Positions 1 to 7,318 of a DNA stretch of 11,322 nt are shown here, piece after piece (position 1 is the first letter of the stretch; each line of letters opens with the position of its first letter). Source of the DNA: Poindextera sp035294785 (GTDB lineage: Bacteria; Pseudomonadota; Alphaproteobacteria; Caulobacterales; Caulobacteraceae). The DNA lies in assembly GCA_035294785.1 (NCBI GenBank), contig DATGKF010000120.1, positions 1-11,322 on the forward strand, given 5' to 3'. The notes beneath the pieces are model-generated. The model ran no database searches. It was given only the letters and a program-made list of their open reading frames with translations, and was not told the DNA's origin. The position numbers and the translations under genes were made by a program.

Positions 1-67
1 AGATGAACAGGCCCGATCCGACAATCGCTCCAATCAGCCAATAGAGATCCACGACGCTCTGCTCCAT
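1..67 (-). CDS. N-terminus of a probable small membrane protein (partial)
   Basis: The frame is cut off by the window start, so only 22 codons are visible. They begin MEQSVVDLYWLIGAIVGSG and read into a hydrophobic, glycine-rich stretch that looks like the first transmembrane helix. A GGGGAA Shine-Dalgarno-like run lies three bases upstream of the ATG at 67, which is rather close but purine-rich. The gene is divergent from the CsbD/YqjD-like gene at 220. The family cannot be identified from this much sequence, and the call rests only on the hydrophobic N-terminus and the upstream purine run. Confidence 0.4.
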   Translation of the reverse strand, partial: MEQSVVDLYWLIGAIVGSGLFI

Positions 68-81
68 CCGTTCCCCGGCGA

Positions 82-112
82 CGCCGCCGCCCGATAAGCA
101 CGTTCGGCGGCG
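82..112. repeat. 8-bp inverted repeat in the divergent gap
   Basis: CGCCGCCG at 82-89 and CGGCGGCG at 105-112 are exact inverted copies with a 15-base spacer containing GATAAG. They lie just upstream of the minus-strand start at 67, so they would fold in that gene's 5' leader if transcription starts above 112. In such GC-rich DNA this could be chance. No U-tract follows on either strand. Confidence 0.3.
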
Positions 113-156
113 CCTGCCATGAGACCTTTTGCCCCGGTCACCTTCTGAAGAGCGGT

Positions 157-181
157 GGAACAGCCGAGGGGTTGACGGGTT
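157..181 (+). promoter_or_regulatory. Candidate EcfG-type general stress promoter
   Basis: GGAAC at 157-161 is followed after 16 bases by GGTT at 178-181. The alphaproteobacterial general stress sigma factor EcfG (SigT in Caulobacter) is known to use GGAAC-N16/17-CGTT, so this fits with one mismatch in the -10. It lies about 40 bases upstream of the ATG at 220 of a small membrane-anchored protein of a type often found in that regulon. The match is partial and the promoter is an inference. Confidence 0.45.
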
Positions 182-219
182 GTTTGGTCGTCGCGCCTCC
201 GCGATCGGGACCTGCAACG

Positions 220-537
220 ATGACCCTGACAGAAAACGATACTTTGACCGCACGAACCCTCGACCGCGTGGCGGATACGGCGGGCGCGATCGCCGATGAC
301 GTGAAGTCCGAAGCCAACGGCCGGCTGCGTGACGTGATCGGCCGGGCGAAAGACGCTTATGGCCAAACGCGCGACAAAGCGCTGGACGCCTTCGACGGCG
401 CGGAGGGCCTTCTGCGAGACAGATCGCTACTGGTCTTAGGGATCGTGGCCGGCGCCGCCCTGCTCTTGGGGTTCGCCCTCCGCGGCGGCCAGCGCGCGGC
501 GCCGTCAAAGACTGGCGCGCGGCCGACCCCGGCCTAA
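220..537 (+). CDS. Small membrane-anchored CsbD/ElaB/YqjD-like protein
   Basis: This 105-residue protein has a charged, probably helical N-terminal two thirds. That part includes VIGRAKDAYGQTRDKA at about residues 46-61, which recalls CsbD-like and DUF883 sequences. One C-terminal transmembrane helix follows (SLLVLGIVAGAALLLGFAL, about 73-91) and then a short basic tail. This is the architecture of ElaB/YqjD proteins, which in E. coli are tail-anchored inner membrane proteins that bind ribosomes in stationary phase. I chose the ATG at 220 because residues encoded from the upstream in-frame ATG at 172 look non-native and overlap the promoter; GGGA at 207-210 is a possible ribosome binding site. 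A role in the general stress response is inferred from the fold and the upstream GGAAC element. Exact family membership is uncertain. Confidence 0.75.
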   Translation: MTLTENDTLTARTLDRVADTAGAIADDVKSEANGRLRDVIGRAKDAYGQTRDKALDAFDGAEGLLRDRSLLVLGIVAGAALLLGFALRGGQRAAPSKTGARPTPA

Positions 538-547
538 GCCTCGCCTC

Positions 548-565
548 TTGCAACGCCGCGTGCAA
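548..565. terminator. Short hairpin between convergent genes, possible terminator
   Basis: TTGC at 548-551 pairs with GCAA at 562-565, and ACG at 553-555 pairs with CGT at 559-561, leaving A552 bulged and a CCG loop. It sits in the 55-base gap between the stop of the plus-strand membrane-anchored gene (537) and the 3' end of the minus-strand tRNA (593). That is a sensible place for a bidirectional terminator, but neither strand shows a U-tract after the stem, so the call is weak. Confidence 0.28.
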
Positions 566-592
566 ACCGGCCCGCCCATGGCCGATAAGTGT

Positions 593-667
593 TGGAGCGG
601 GCGACGGGAATCGAACCCGTGACACTCAGCTTGGGAAGCTGATGTTCTACCTCTGAACTACGCCCGC
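593..667 (-). tRNA. tRNA-Gly, anticodon CCC
   Basis: The minus strand folds as a complete 75-base tRNA with an encoded CCA at 595-593. The acceptor arm GCGGGCG/CGCCCGC is perfect, the anticodon stem TCAGC/GCTGA encloses loop TTCCCAA, and the T arm ACGGG/CCCGT encloses TTCGATT. The anticodon at 635-633 is therefore CCC, which reads GGG glycine codons; the loop and acceptor stem match those of E. coli glyU. On its 5' side, GCGCCC (682-677) and GGGCGC (671-666) can form a hairpin that overlaps the first two bases of the acceptor stem. The gene lies 62 bases after the XRE gene on the same strand. A weak -10-like TATCCT at 692-687 lacks a good -35, so it may be co-transcribed. Confidence 0.97.
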
Positions 668-729
668 GCCCGGCAAGGGCGCTCCCAGGATAGACGAAGG
701 CCGGGCGGGGAGGGAAGTCGCGTGCGGCG

Positions 730-927
730 TCAGGCGCCGGCGTCCTGGAAGATCGCTTCGATCGGCTGGTCGAACAGGCGGGCGATGCGGAAGGCGAGCG
801 GCAGGCTGGGATCGTACTTGCCGGTCTCGATGGCGTTGACGCTCTGGCGCGACACGCCGAGGCGGTCGGCGAGCTCGGCCTGGCTCCAGTCCCGCTCGGC
901 GCGCAGAACCTTGAGGCGGTTCCTCAC
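730..927 (-). CDS. Small XRE/Cro-type HTH transcriptional regulator
   Basis: This 65-residue protein is almost nothing but a DNA-binding domain. It begins MRNRLKVLRAERDWSQAELA and continues with DRLGVSRQSVNAIETGKYDP, the classic XRE five-helix fold with the recognition helix around VSRQSVNAIE (25-34). The tail LPLAFRIARLFDQPIEAIF is typical of the short XRE family often paired with small membrane proteins. The start is GTG at 927, and its GTGA overlaps the TGA stop of the upstream membrane protein gene. The two are thus translationally coupled and surely one operon. The likely job is repression of its own operon through the repeats at 1576-1619, possibly with the membrane partner modulating it. 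Ligand and targets are unknown. Confidence 0.9.
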   Translation of the reverse strand: MRNRLKVLRAERDWSQAELADRLGVSRQSVNAIETGKYDPSLPLAFRIARLFDQPIEAIFQDAGA

Positions 928-1556
928 CGGTAGCGCCAGCGGGCGATCATCTGCGCCGGCCCCAACAGCATGGACCACAAGGGGAAGACCGCCCAGGCGG
1001 GGACCATCGGCGCAAGGCCGAACGTCTGCAGGAAGCCGAACACGGTGGCGACGGCGAGCGCCCCGCCGGTCGCCCACAGAGCCGCCTCGACCTGGACCGC
1101 ACGCTGGAACTCATCGGTCTCCTCGCTCAGGTAGAGACCGATCGCCGCGATGGCCGCGAGCAGCGGCAGGGCTGGGAGGACCGCGAGCGCGTAGGCCAGC
1201 GCTCCGACCGGGCGAAGCTGCACCTCGGCGGTGATGGCGGCGAGCAGAGCCAGCACATAGAGCCCCATCGCGGCCGAGAAGCGACGGGCGTAGCGCGAGG
1301 CCGCGGGCGACGGCGTCATCCGCATCGCGCGCTGCCCGAGCCGCGCGGCGGCGAGCGCGATCGCCAGGACGGCGAGCCCAAAGACCGCAGTGGCCGCGAG
1401 GACGCTCCAGAGGCCGCCATGGTGTGCTTTCAGAACGCCCACCGCCAAAACGAAACCCACCGCGAGCACGCCGCAGAGGGCGATCGCCGAGAAGCTGATG
1501 GCGACCGCCATGGCCGTCGATCCCTGCTTGCCCGGCGTTGCCTGGTCCGATGTCAT
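924..1556 (-). CDS. Six-helix membrane protein paired with XRE regulator
   Basis: The 210-residue product is strongly hydrophobic, with about six predicted helices near residues 17-43, 50-71, 96-112, 119-143, 160-178 and 186-204. A cytosolic-looking segment YLSEETDEFQRAVQVEA (142-158) carries an E-x-DEF-x-R signature seen in uncharacterised membrane proteins encoded next to small XRE regulators. I chose the ATG at 1556 because GGGGAA lies seven bases upstream; upstream in-frame codons read through the promoter repeats. Its TGA stop overlaps the GTG start of the regulator. The function is not known. The pairing suggests either a sensor or sequestering partner for the regulator, or a membrane component whose level the regulator sets. 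Confidence 0.85.
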   Translation of the reverse strand: MTSDQATPGKQGSTAMAVAISFSAIALCGVLAVGFVLAVGVLKAHHGGLWSVLAATAVFGLAVLAIALAAARLGQRAMRMTPSPAASRYARRFSAAMGLYVLALLAAITAEVQLRPVGALAYALAVLPALPLLAAIAAIGLYLSEETDEFQRAVQVEAALWATGGALAVATVFGFLQTFGLAPMVPAWAVFPLWSMLLGPAQMIARWRYR

Positions 1557-1575
1557 GTCATGTTTCCCCGTCAAT

Positions 1576-1619
1576 ATGACAAGTATACACGACACCCTGT
1601 TGGCACGAATGTCAAGTAT
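1576..1619 (-). promoter_or_regulatory. Direct 11-bp repeats, candidate operator and promoter of the membrane protein/XRE operon
   Basis: On the minus strand ATACTTGACAT (1619-1609) and ATACTTGTCAT (1586-1576) differ at one position and start 33 bases apart, about three helical turns. The downstream copy overlaps an imperfect palindrome of form TGNCNNGTATACNNGNCA at 1577-1594. Together they fill the 79-base gap between the glycosyltransferase stop and the start at 1556, which is unusually AT-rich for this window. The TTGACA of the first copy resembles a -35 and the TATACT of the second a -10, but their 22-base spacing is too long for a standard promoter. Operator function for the co-encoded XRE protein is inferred. 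Confidence 0.5.
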
Positions 1620-1635
1620 CCTTGTCGGCGCCGGC

Positions 1636-2748
1636 CTACCGCGCCGGGGCGGCGCCCAGGGCTTTTTCCATTCGCTCGACATTCAGGCGGATGCGCTCGA
1701 CGCCCGGCGCCTTCGCCAGGGCCTGGCGGCCGTAGATCAGCGCCTGCTGGAGGTGGCCCAGCCGCCAGCCGCAGATCGCCGCCATATCCTCGGCCAGCAC
1801 GCCGAAATCGGAGTCGCAGCCGTACTCGATCACCTCCTCGGGGATCGCCAGCGCCTTCAGCGCCTGCTCGTAGCAAGCCGCCCACTGCTCGCGCCGATAG
1901 AGGGCCCAGGCGTAGTCGACAAGCGGGCCGCGCACGCCGGGCGCGTCCTCGACGGCGGCGCGCCAAGCGTCGAGGCCGGCCTGCATGTCGCCCAGCGCCT
2001 CGTGGCAGCGGGCGATGGTGCGCATCGTCGCACAGCGCTCGCCGCGGTCGCCGCGGGGCAACGCCAGGCACCGGTGAAGCTCGGCCAGCGCCTCTTCCCA
2101 CCGCTCCTGCGTGGCGTACTCACGGCCGAGATAAAGGGCGTGGCGCGGGCTTTCGGGATCCTCGGCCGCGGCCATTTCGAGGAGCGGCAGGTAGGAGGTT
2201 CTGTCCTTGGTCGGATCGGGCCGGTGCTGGATCTTCAGGTGGCGGACGATGCCGATGTGCTGGACCTGGCCCGGGTTGGGCAACACGCACTCGTGGCAGG
2301 GGTAGCGCCAGCTGAAGCCATGGCGGGCGTGGATGCGGTTGTCGAGCAGCGAGTGCCAGAGGCCCGTCACGTCCTCGCTCCAGACGTGCGTGTAGTAGAA
2401 GTGGTTGATCGGCGGCCGCCAGCCGCGGTCGATCACGCGCCGCCAGCCGGGCATGATCACCTCGTCCAGGTCGAGCGAAACGCAGACGTCGACGTCGTCC
2501 GGAACCAGCGCCAGGGCGGCGTTGCGCGCAACGTCGAAGCGCCAGGGCTTGATCGAGATGGCGTGCGGCTCGACGCCGCGTCGGCGAAACGCCGCGACCG
2601 TACCGTCGGTCGAGCCGGTGTCGGCGATGACGATCTCGTCCGCCCCGTCGCCGATCGCGTCGAGGAAACGGTCGACGAACTGCTCTTCGTTCAGACAGAT
2701 CGCGTAGACGGCGACCTTGAGGCGCTTCGGGGCGGGGGACGGGGCCAT
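1636..2748 (-). CDS. Family 2 glycosyltransferase with TPR-like C-terminal region
   Basis: The 370-residue protein opens with a GT-A domain: VAVYAICLNEEQFVDRFLDA (12-31), the nucleotide-sugar binding block IVIADTGSTDGT (39-50) and a metal-binding DLD at 93-95 in VSLDLDEVI. A histidine- and tryptophan-rich central part follows (HFYYTHVW 116-123, WRYPCHE 148-154). From about residue 200, helical pairs such as PRHALYLGREYATQERWEEA (201-220), LAELHRCLAL and GHLQQALIYGRQALAKAP look like degenerate TPR repeats. There is no signal peptide or membrane helix, so it acts in the cytosol. Glycan or protein transfer cannot be told apart, although TPR-fused GT2 enzymes often modify polypeptides. The ATG at 2748 is used; a GTG two codons upstream (2754) has a better-spaced GGAA and may be the real start. 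Donor and acceptor are unknown. Confidence 0.9.
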   Translation of the reverse strand: MAPSPAPKRLKVAVYAICLNEEQFVDRFLDAIGDGADEIVIADTGSTDGTVAAFRRRGVEPHAISIKPWRFDVARNAALALVPDDVDVCVSLDLDEVIMPGWRRVIDRGWRPPINHFYYTHVWSEDVTGLWHSLLDNRIHARHGFSWRYPCHECVLPNPGQVQHIGIVRHLKIQHRPDPTKDRTSYLPLLEMAAAEDPESPRHALYLGREYATQERWEEALAELHRCLALPRGDRGERCATMRTIARCHEALGDMQAGLDAWRAAVEDAPGVRGPLVDYAWALYRREQWAACYEQALKALAIPEEVIEYGCDSDFGVLAEDMAAICGWRLGHLQQALIYGRQALAKAPGVERIRLNVERMEKALGAAPAR

Positions 2749-2814
2749 GCGCACGCAAGATTCCAGGGACGCCCCCGCGCGGCAAGCGCCCGACAGCGGC
2801 CGCGCCGCCGGCGC

Positions 2815-2843
2815 TTGACCCCGCCCGGCCGCGGGGCTACGCA
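2815..2843 (+). promoter_or_regulatory. Candidate housekeeping (sigma-73 type) promoter for purA
   Basis: TTGACC at 2815-2820 followed by GCTACGCA at 2836-2843 fits the Caulobacter housekeeping promoter pattern TTGACGS-N10/14-GCTANAWC, with 14 bases after the seven-base -35. It is in the 206-base divergent gap and would give purA a leader of about 100 bases. GANTC sites at 2759-2763 and 2924-2928 flank it. Confidence 0.55.
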
Positions 2844-2954
2844 CCCCGCCGGCGCGAAACGGGCCCGACCTTAAGACCCCGACGCCGTCTGCTTGGCCGA
2901 GCACCTGTCGAAGGGGCAAGCGAGACTCACCGGGCAGGTGAGGTCGCGCAAGCC

Positions 2955-4244
2955 ATGGCCAACGTCACCGTGATCGGCGCCCAGTGGGGCGATGAGGGCA
3001 AGGGCAAGGTCATCGACTGGCTGGCCAACCGGGCCGAGGTGGTCGTGCGCTTCCAAGGCGGCAACAACGCCGGCCACACCATCGTGGTGGGCAACAACGT
3101 CTACAAGTTCTCGCTGCTGCCATCGGGCGTCGTGCAGGGCAAGCTTTCGGTCATCGGCAACGGGGTGGTGGTGAACCCATGGGCGCTGCTCGAGGAGATC
3201 GAGCGGGTGCGGAAGCAGGGACTGACGATCAATCCCGACATCCTGGTGGTCGCCGACAATGCCTGCATCGTCCTGCCGCTGCACGCCGACCTGGATCGGG
3301 CGCGCGAGGAACGGGCGGGGGCGAACCGCATCGGCACCACCGCGCGCGGCATCGGGCCGGCGTACGAGGACAAGGTCGGCCGCCGGGCCATCCGCTTCGT
3401 CGACCTGGACGACGAGGACGCGCTGCGCGCCAAGATCGAGCGCCTGCTCGCGCACCACGAACCGCTGCGGCGCGGTCTCGACTTGCCTGAGATCACCGCC
3501 GAGGCGCTGTTCGCCACGCTGCGCGAGGTGGCGCCGAAGGTCGCCCCCTACGTCAAGCCAGCCTGGCGGGTGCTGAACGCGGTGGTGAAGTCGGGAAAGC
3601 GGATGCTGTTCGAGGGGGCGCAGGCGGCGCTGCTCGACGTGGATCACGGCACCTATCCGTACGTGACCTCGTCGAACACGGTGGCCGGACAGGCGGCGGC
3701 GGGCGCGGGCGTCCCGCCGTCCGCGGGCGGCTACGTGCTCGGCATCGTCAAGGCCTACACCACCCGGGTCGGCGAGGGGCCGTTTCCCACCGAGCTCAAC
3801 GACGCTGTCGGCCAGCGGCTGGGCGAGCGGGGCGACGAGTTCGGCACCGTGACCGGGCGGCCCCGGCGCTGCGGCTGGTTCGACGCTGTGCTGGTGCGCC
3901 AGTCGGTCACCGTCGCGGGCATCGAGGGAGTCGTCCTGACCAAGCTCGACGTGCTCGACGGCCTGGAGCGGCTCAAGATCTGCACCGGCTACCGGCTGCA
4001 CGGCGAGACGCTCGACTACCTGCCGGCCGGCCAGCGCGACCAGGCGGCGGTCGAGCCGATCTACGAGGACATCGCCGGCTGGTCCGGCTCCACCAAAGGC
4101 GCGCGCTCCTGGCGCGACCTCCCGGCCGAGGCGGTGATCTACGTGCGCCGCATCGAGGAGCTGATCGGCGCACCGGTGGTGCAGGTGACCACCGGCCCCG
4201 ACCGCCAGGACGTCATCGTCATGCGCGACCCCTTCGAGGGGTAG
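2955..4244 (+). CDS. purA: Adenylosuccinate synthetase
   Basis: PurA joins IMP and aspartate using GTP to form adenylosuccinate, the first committed step from IMP to AMP, in the cytosol. The 429-residue length is standard. Family signatures are all visible: the N-terminal VTVIGAQWGDEGKGKVIDWL (4-23) with catalytic D13 and the P-loop, GGNNAGHT with H41, GTTARGIGPAYEDK (127-140), the IMP-binding block FEGAQAALLDVDHGTYPYVT, and VGEGPFPTE near 273-281. The start ATG at 2955 has AGGTGAGGT about ten bases upstream and gives the canonical N-terminus. The gene is divergent from the glycosyltransferase, probably driven by the promoter at 2815. It converges on rpoH with only 25 bases between stop codons and no recognisable terminator there. 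Confidence 0.98.
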   Translation: MANVTVIGAQWGDEGKGKVIDWLANRAEVVVRFQGGNNAGHTIVVGNNVYKFSLLPSGVVQGKLSVIGNGVVVNPWALLEEIERVRKQGLTINPDILVVADNACIVLPLHADLDRAREERAGANRIGTTARGIGPAYEDKVGRRAIRFVDLDDEDALRAKIERLLAHHEPLRRGLDLPEITAEALFATLREVAPKVAPYVKPAWRVLNAVVKSGKRMLFEGAQAALLDVDHGTYPYVTSSNTVAGQAAAGAGVPPSAGGYVLGIVKAYTTRVGEGPFPTELNDAVGQRLGERGDEFGTVTGRPRRCGWFDAVLVRQSVTVAGIEGVVLTKLDVLDGLERLKICTGYRLHGETLDYLPAGQRDQAAVEPIYEDIAGWSGSTKGARSWRDLPAEAVIYVRRIEELIGAPVVQVTTGPDRQDVIVMRDPFEG

Positions 4245-4269
4245 CTCAGGCCGCCGCCAGCGCCCGCTC

Positions 4270-5160
4270 TTAGGCCGCGTCGAGGTTTCGTTCGTGGGCG
4301 GCGGCGCGCATGGCTTTTTGCAGCTTCTCGAACGCCCGCACCTCGATCTGGCGCACGCGTTCGCGGCTGACGCCGTACTGGGCGGCCAGCTCCTCGAGCG
4401 TGGTCGGATTGTCCTTCAGCCGCCGCTCGGTGAGGATGTGCTTCTCGCGGTCGGTGAGCTCGGTCATCGCCTCTTCCAGAAGCGACATGCGGATCGTGTG
4501 CTCCTCGTCCTCGGCGAGCTGGGTCTCCTGGCTCACCTGGGTGTCGTCGGCCAGCCAGTCCTGCCACTCGCTCTCGCCGTCCGAGCGCAACGGCGCGTTC
4601 AGCGACGCATCCGGCCCGGACAGGCGCCGGTTCATCGAGATGACTTCCTCGTTGAGGACGCCGAGCTTGGTGGCGATGTGGCTGACCTGCTCGGGGCGCA
4701 GATCGCCTTCCTCGAACGCCGAGATCTCGCTCTTGGCCTTCCTGAGGTTGAAGAACAGCTTCTTCTGCGCCGCCGTCGTGCCCATCTTCACCAGCGACCA
4801 CGAGCGCAGGATGTATTCCTGGATCGAGGCGCGGATCCACCACATGGCGTAAGTCGCCAGGCGGAAGCCCTTGTCGGGCTCGAACTTGCGAACCGCCTGC
4901 ATCAGACCGACGTTGCCTTCGGAGATCACCTCGACGATCGGCAGCCCGTAGCCGCGATAGCCCATGGCGATCTTCGCCACCAGACGCAGGTGCGAGGTGA
5001 CGAGCTTGTGGGCGGCTTCCGGATCGGCATGCTCTTTCCACCGCTTGGCGAGCATGAACTCCTCGTCGCGGGTCAGCATGGGGAACTTGCGGATGTCGCT
5101 GAGGTAGCGCGAAAGGCCGCCTTCAGGCGTCATCACGGCAAGCGATTGGCTGTTGGCCAT
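4270..5160 (-). CDS. rpoH: RNA polymerase sigma-32 heat-shock sigma factor
   Basis: The 296-residue protein is a group 3 sigma-70 family member directing transcription of heat-shock genes. Region 2 spans about residues 50-118, with VISEGNVGLMQAV and the -10 binding block FRLATYAMWWIRASIQEYIL (99-118). The RpoH box QKKLFFNLR at 132-140 is diagnostic for sigma-32, where it is linked to core binding and turnover. Region 4.2 contains the HTH TLEELAAQYGVSRERVRQIE (254-273). The ATG at 5160 has a strong AGGGGA Shine-Dalgarno at 5171-5166, six bases away from the start codon. It follows rluD on the same strand after a 142-base gap that holds its own candidate promoter and a leader hairpin, so it can be expressed independently of the folE-rluD operon. 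Confidence 0.98.
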   Translation of the reverse strand: MANSQSLAVMTPEGGLSRYLSDIRKFPMLTRDEEFMLAKRWKEHADPEAAHKLVTSHLRLVAKIAMGYRGYGLPIVEVISEGNVGLMQAVRKFEPDKGFRLATYAMWWIRASIQEYILRSWSLVKMGTTAAQKKLFFNLRKAKSEISAFEEGDLRPEQVSHIATKLGVLNEEVISMNRRLSGPDASLNAPLRSDGESEWQDWLADDTQVSQETQLAEDEEHTIRMSLLEEAMTELTDREKHILTERRLKDNPTTLEELAAQYGVSRERVRQIEVRAFEKLQKAMRAAAHERNLDAA

Positions 5161-5192
5161 TAGAATCCCCTCTCAAGCGTCGAGGCAGCACA

Positions 5193-5210
5193 GTGCGCGC
5201 ACTTGCGCAC
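5193..5210 (-). repeat. Hairpin in the rpoH 5' leader
   Basis: On the minus strand GTGCGC (5210-5205) and GCGCAC (5198-5193) form a six-pair stem around AAGTGC. The same stretch includes the exact 12-base palindrome AGTGCGCGCACT at 5192-5203. It lies about 22 bases upstream of the rpoH Shine-Dalgarno and downstream of the candidate promoter, so it would be in the transcript. A regulatory role is possible but unproven. Confidence 0.35.
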
Positions 5211-5230
5211 AGCTCCCCGAACAATCGTTT

Positions 5231-5259
5231 AAATAGGGATACGTTGCGTCCATTGAAAG
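5231..5259 (-). promoter_or_regulatory. Candidate heat-shock-like promoter of rpoH
   Basis: On the minus strand CTTTCA (5259-5254) is followed after 15 bases by CCCTATTT (5238-5231). Alphaproteobacterial sigma-32 promoters have a CTTGAA-like -35 and a CYTAT-T -10, so the -10 fits well and the -35 only partly. In Caulobacter rpoH is known to be transcribed from a sigma-32 promoter in addition to a housekeeping one, which makes autoregulation plausible. The region is conspicuously AT-rich against its surroundings. Confidence 0.45.
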
Positions 5260-5302
5260 ACTAAGCAGTGTTAAAATTGATCCATGCTGACAGATTCCGG
5301 CC

Positions 5303-6276
<974 letters not shown>

Positions 6277-6280
<4 letters not shown>

Positions 6281-6894
6281 CGGCGCGCCAGCGCCAGCTT
6301 GACGCCGAAGCCCAGGAAGACCGCTCCGGTCAGCCGGTCGAGCCAGCGGACGACGGCCTGGCGCTGCAGCCAGCGCTGTAGCGGCGCCGTGGCCAGGATC
6401 AGTCCGGCGAACCAGGCGAGGCCGAGAACGGCGTGGATCGCGGCCAAGAGGCCGATGAACGGCGCGGCCGCAACGTGCGCCGGTACGAACTGCGGCAGGA
6501 AGGAGACGTAGAAGACGCCCACCTTCGGATTGAGCAGATTGGTCAGCAGGCCCTTGAGCCACCAGTTGCCGCCGCCGCGTGCGGGCTGGACGAGATCGAG
6601 ATGCCTCCGCGGTTTGAGGATGAGGTTGATCCCCAGCCAGAAAAGGTAGGCCGCGCCCGCGCACTTCAACACGGTGTAGGCGGTCTCGGAGGCCGCCAGC
6701 AGCACGCCCAGCCCCAGCGCGACCGCCGCGCCCCAGGCGAGGCAGCCGCAGACAACGCCCAGCGCCGCCAGCGCCGCGCGTCTCGGCCCTTCGACCGCCG
6801 CCGTCCGCAGCACCAGCGCCGTGTCGAGGCCGGGCGTGATGGTGAGCAGGCTCGCCGCCGCCAGATAGGCGACCAGCGCCGTGACGACGCTCAT
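6277..6894 (-). CDS. LysE/RhtB-family amino acid or metabolite exporter
   Basis: The 205-residue inner membrane protein has the six-helix pattern of LysE/RhtB exporters. The N-terminal LLTITPGLDTALVLRTA (16-32) is the family signature region. The central KGLLTNLLNPKVGVFYVSFL (114-133) followed by PQF is the most conserved block. The family exports amino acids such as lysine, threonine or homoserine lactone; the substrate here cannot be told from sequence. The ATG at 6894 overlaps the hisI stop as ATGA, and its own stop overlaps the rluD start in the same way, so it is locked into the hisI-lysE-rluD transcript. No functional link to its neighbours is evident beyond shared expression. Confidence 0.93.
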
Positions 6895-7283
6895 GGCCGT
6901 TCGACCAGCGCGCCGTTCTCGACCACGCGGTAGAAGCAGGCGCGGGCGCCGGTGTGGCAGACGCCGCCGTCGCCTTGCGGCTCGACGCGCACCAGCACCG
7001 CGTCCTGGTCGCAGTCGATGCGCATCTCGACTACGCGCTGGATCTGGCCGCTGGTGTCGCCCTTGCGCCAGAGCGCCCGCCGCGAGCGGCTGAAGAACCA
7101 GACCTCGCCGGTGTCGAGGCTGCGCCGCAGCGCCTCGGCATTCATCCAGCCCAGCATCAGGACCTCGCCGGTGCGCGCATGCTGCAGGATGGCGGCGATG
7201 AGGCCGCTCGCGTCGAAGTTCGGGGTGAGCACGCCGCCGCGTTCGAGGGCGGAAGCGTCGCCGGGCGGCGGAAAGTCGGTCAT
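6891..7283 (-). CDS. hisI: Phosphoribosyl-AMP cyclohydrolase
   Basis: HisI hydrolyses the adenine ring of phosphoribosyl-AMP in the third step of histidine synthesis. The 130-residue stand-alone form lacks the HisE pyrophosphohydrolase domain, as is usual in alphaproteobacteria. The motifs are in order: GEVLMLGWMNAEAL (39-52), VWFFSRSRRALWRKGDTSG (61-79), the metal-binding RIDCDQDAVL (88-97) and CHTGARACFY (109-118), so the expected cysteines C91, C109 and C116 are all present. The ATG at 7283 is chosen because GAGGGA sits just upstream; a TTG six codons earlier is possible but lacks such a site. It follows folE by 35 bases and overlaps the exporter gene by ATGA. The rest of the his operon is not here. 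Confidence 0.96.
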   Translation of the reverse strand: MTDFPPPGDASALERGGVLTPNFDASGLIAAILQHARTGEVLMLGWMNAEALRRSLDTGEVWFFSRSRRALWRKGDTSGQIQRVVEMRIDCDQDAVLVRVEPQGDGGVCHTGARACFYRVVENGALVERP

Positions 7284-7318
7284 CTCGTCCCTCAAAGCCA
7301 AGCGCGAGGGGCGGAAAC

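Noticed and set aside
34..366. 110-codon minus-strand frame over the divergent gap and the start of the CsbD/YqjD-like gene
   Set aside because: It overlaps the promoter region and two better-supported starts, and its product is Arg/Ser-rich with no domain.
1582..1615. TTGACA and TATACT as one sigma-70 promoter for the membrane protein/XRE operon
   Set aside because: The hexamers are 22 bases apart, too far for a normal promoter; they are better explained as parts of the repeated operator-like site.
1390..2874. 494-codon open frame on the plus strand opposite the membrane protein and glycosyltransferase
   Set aside because: It is antisense to two well-supported genes, has no recognisable domain, and is explained by high third-position GC.
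2871..4001. 376-codon open frame opposite purA
   Set aside because: It is antisense to purA and consists of Arg/Val/Asp/His-rich sequence with no family resemblance.
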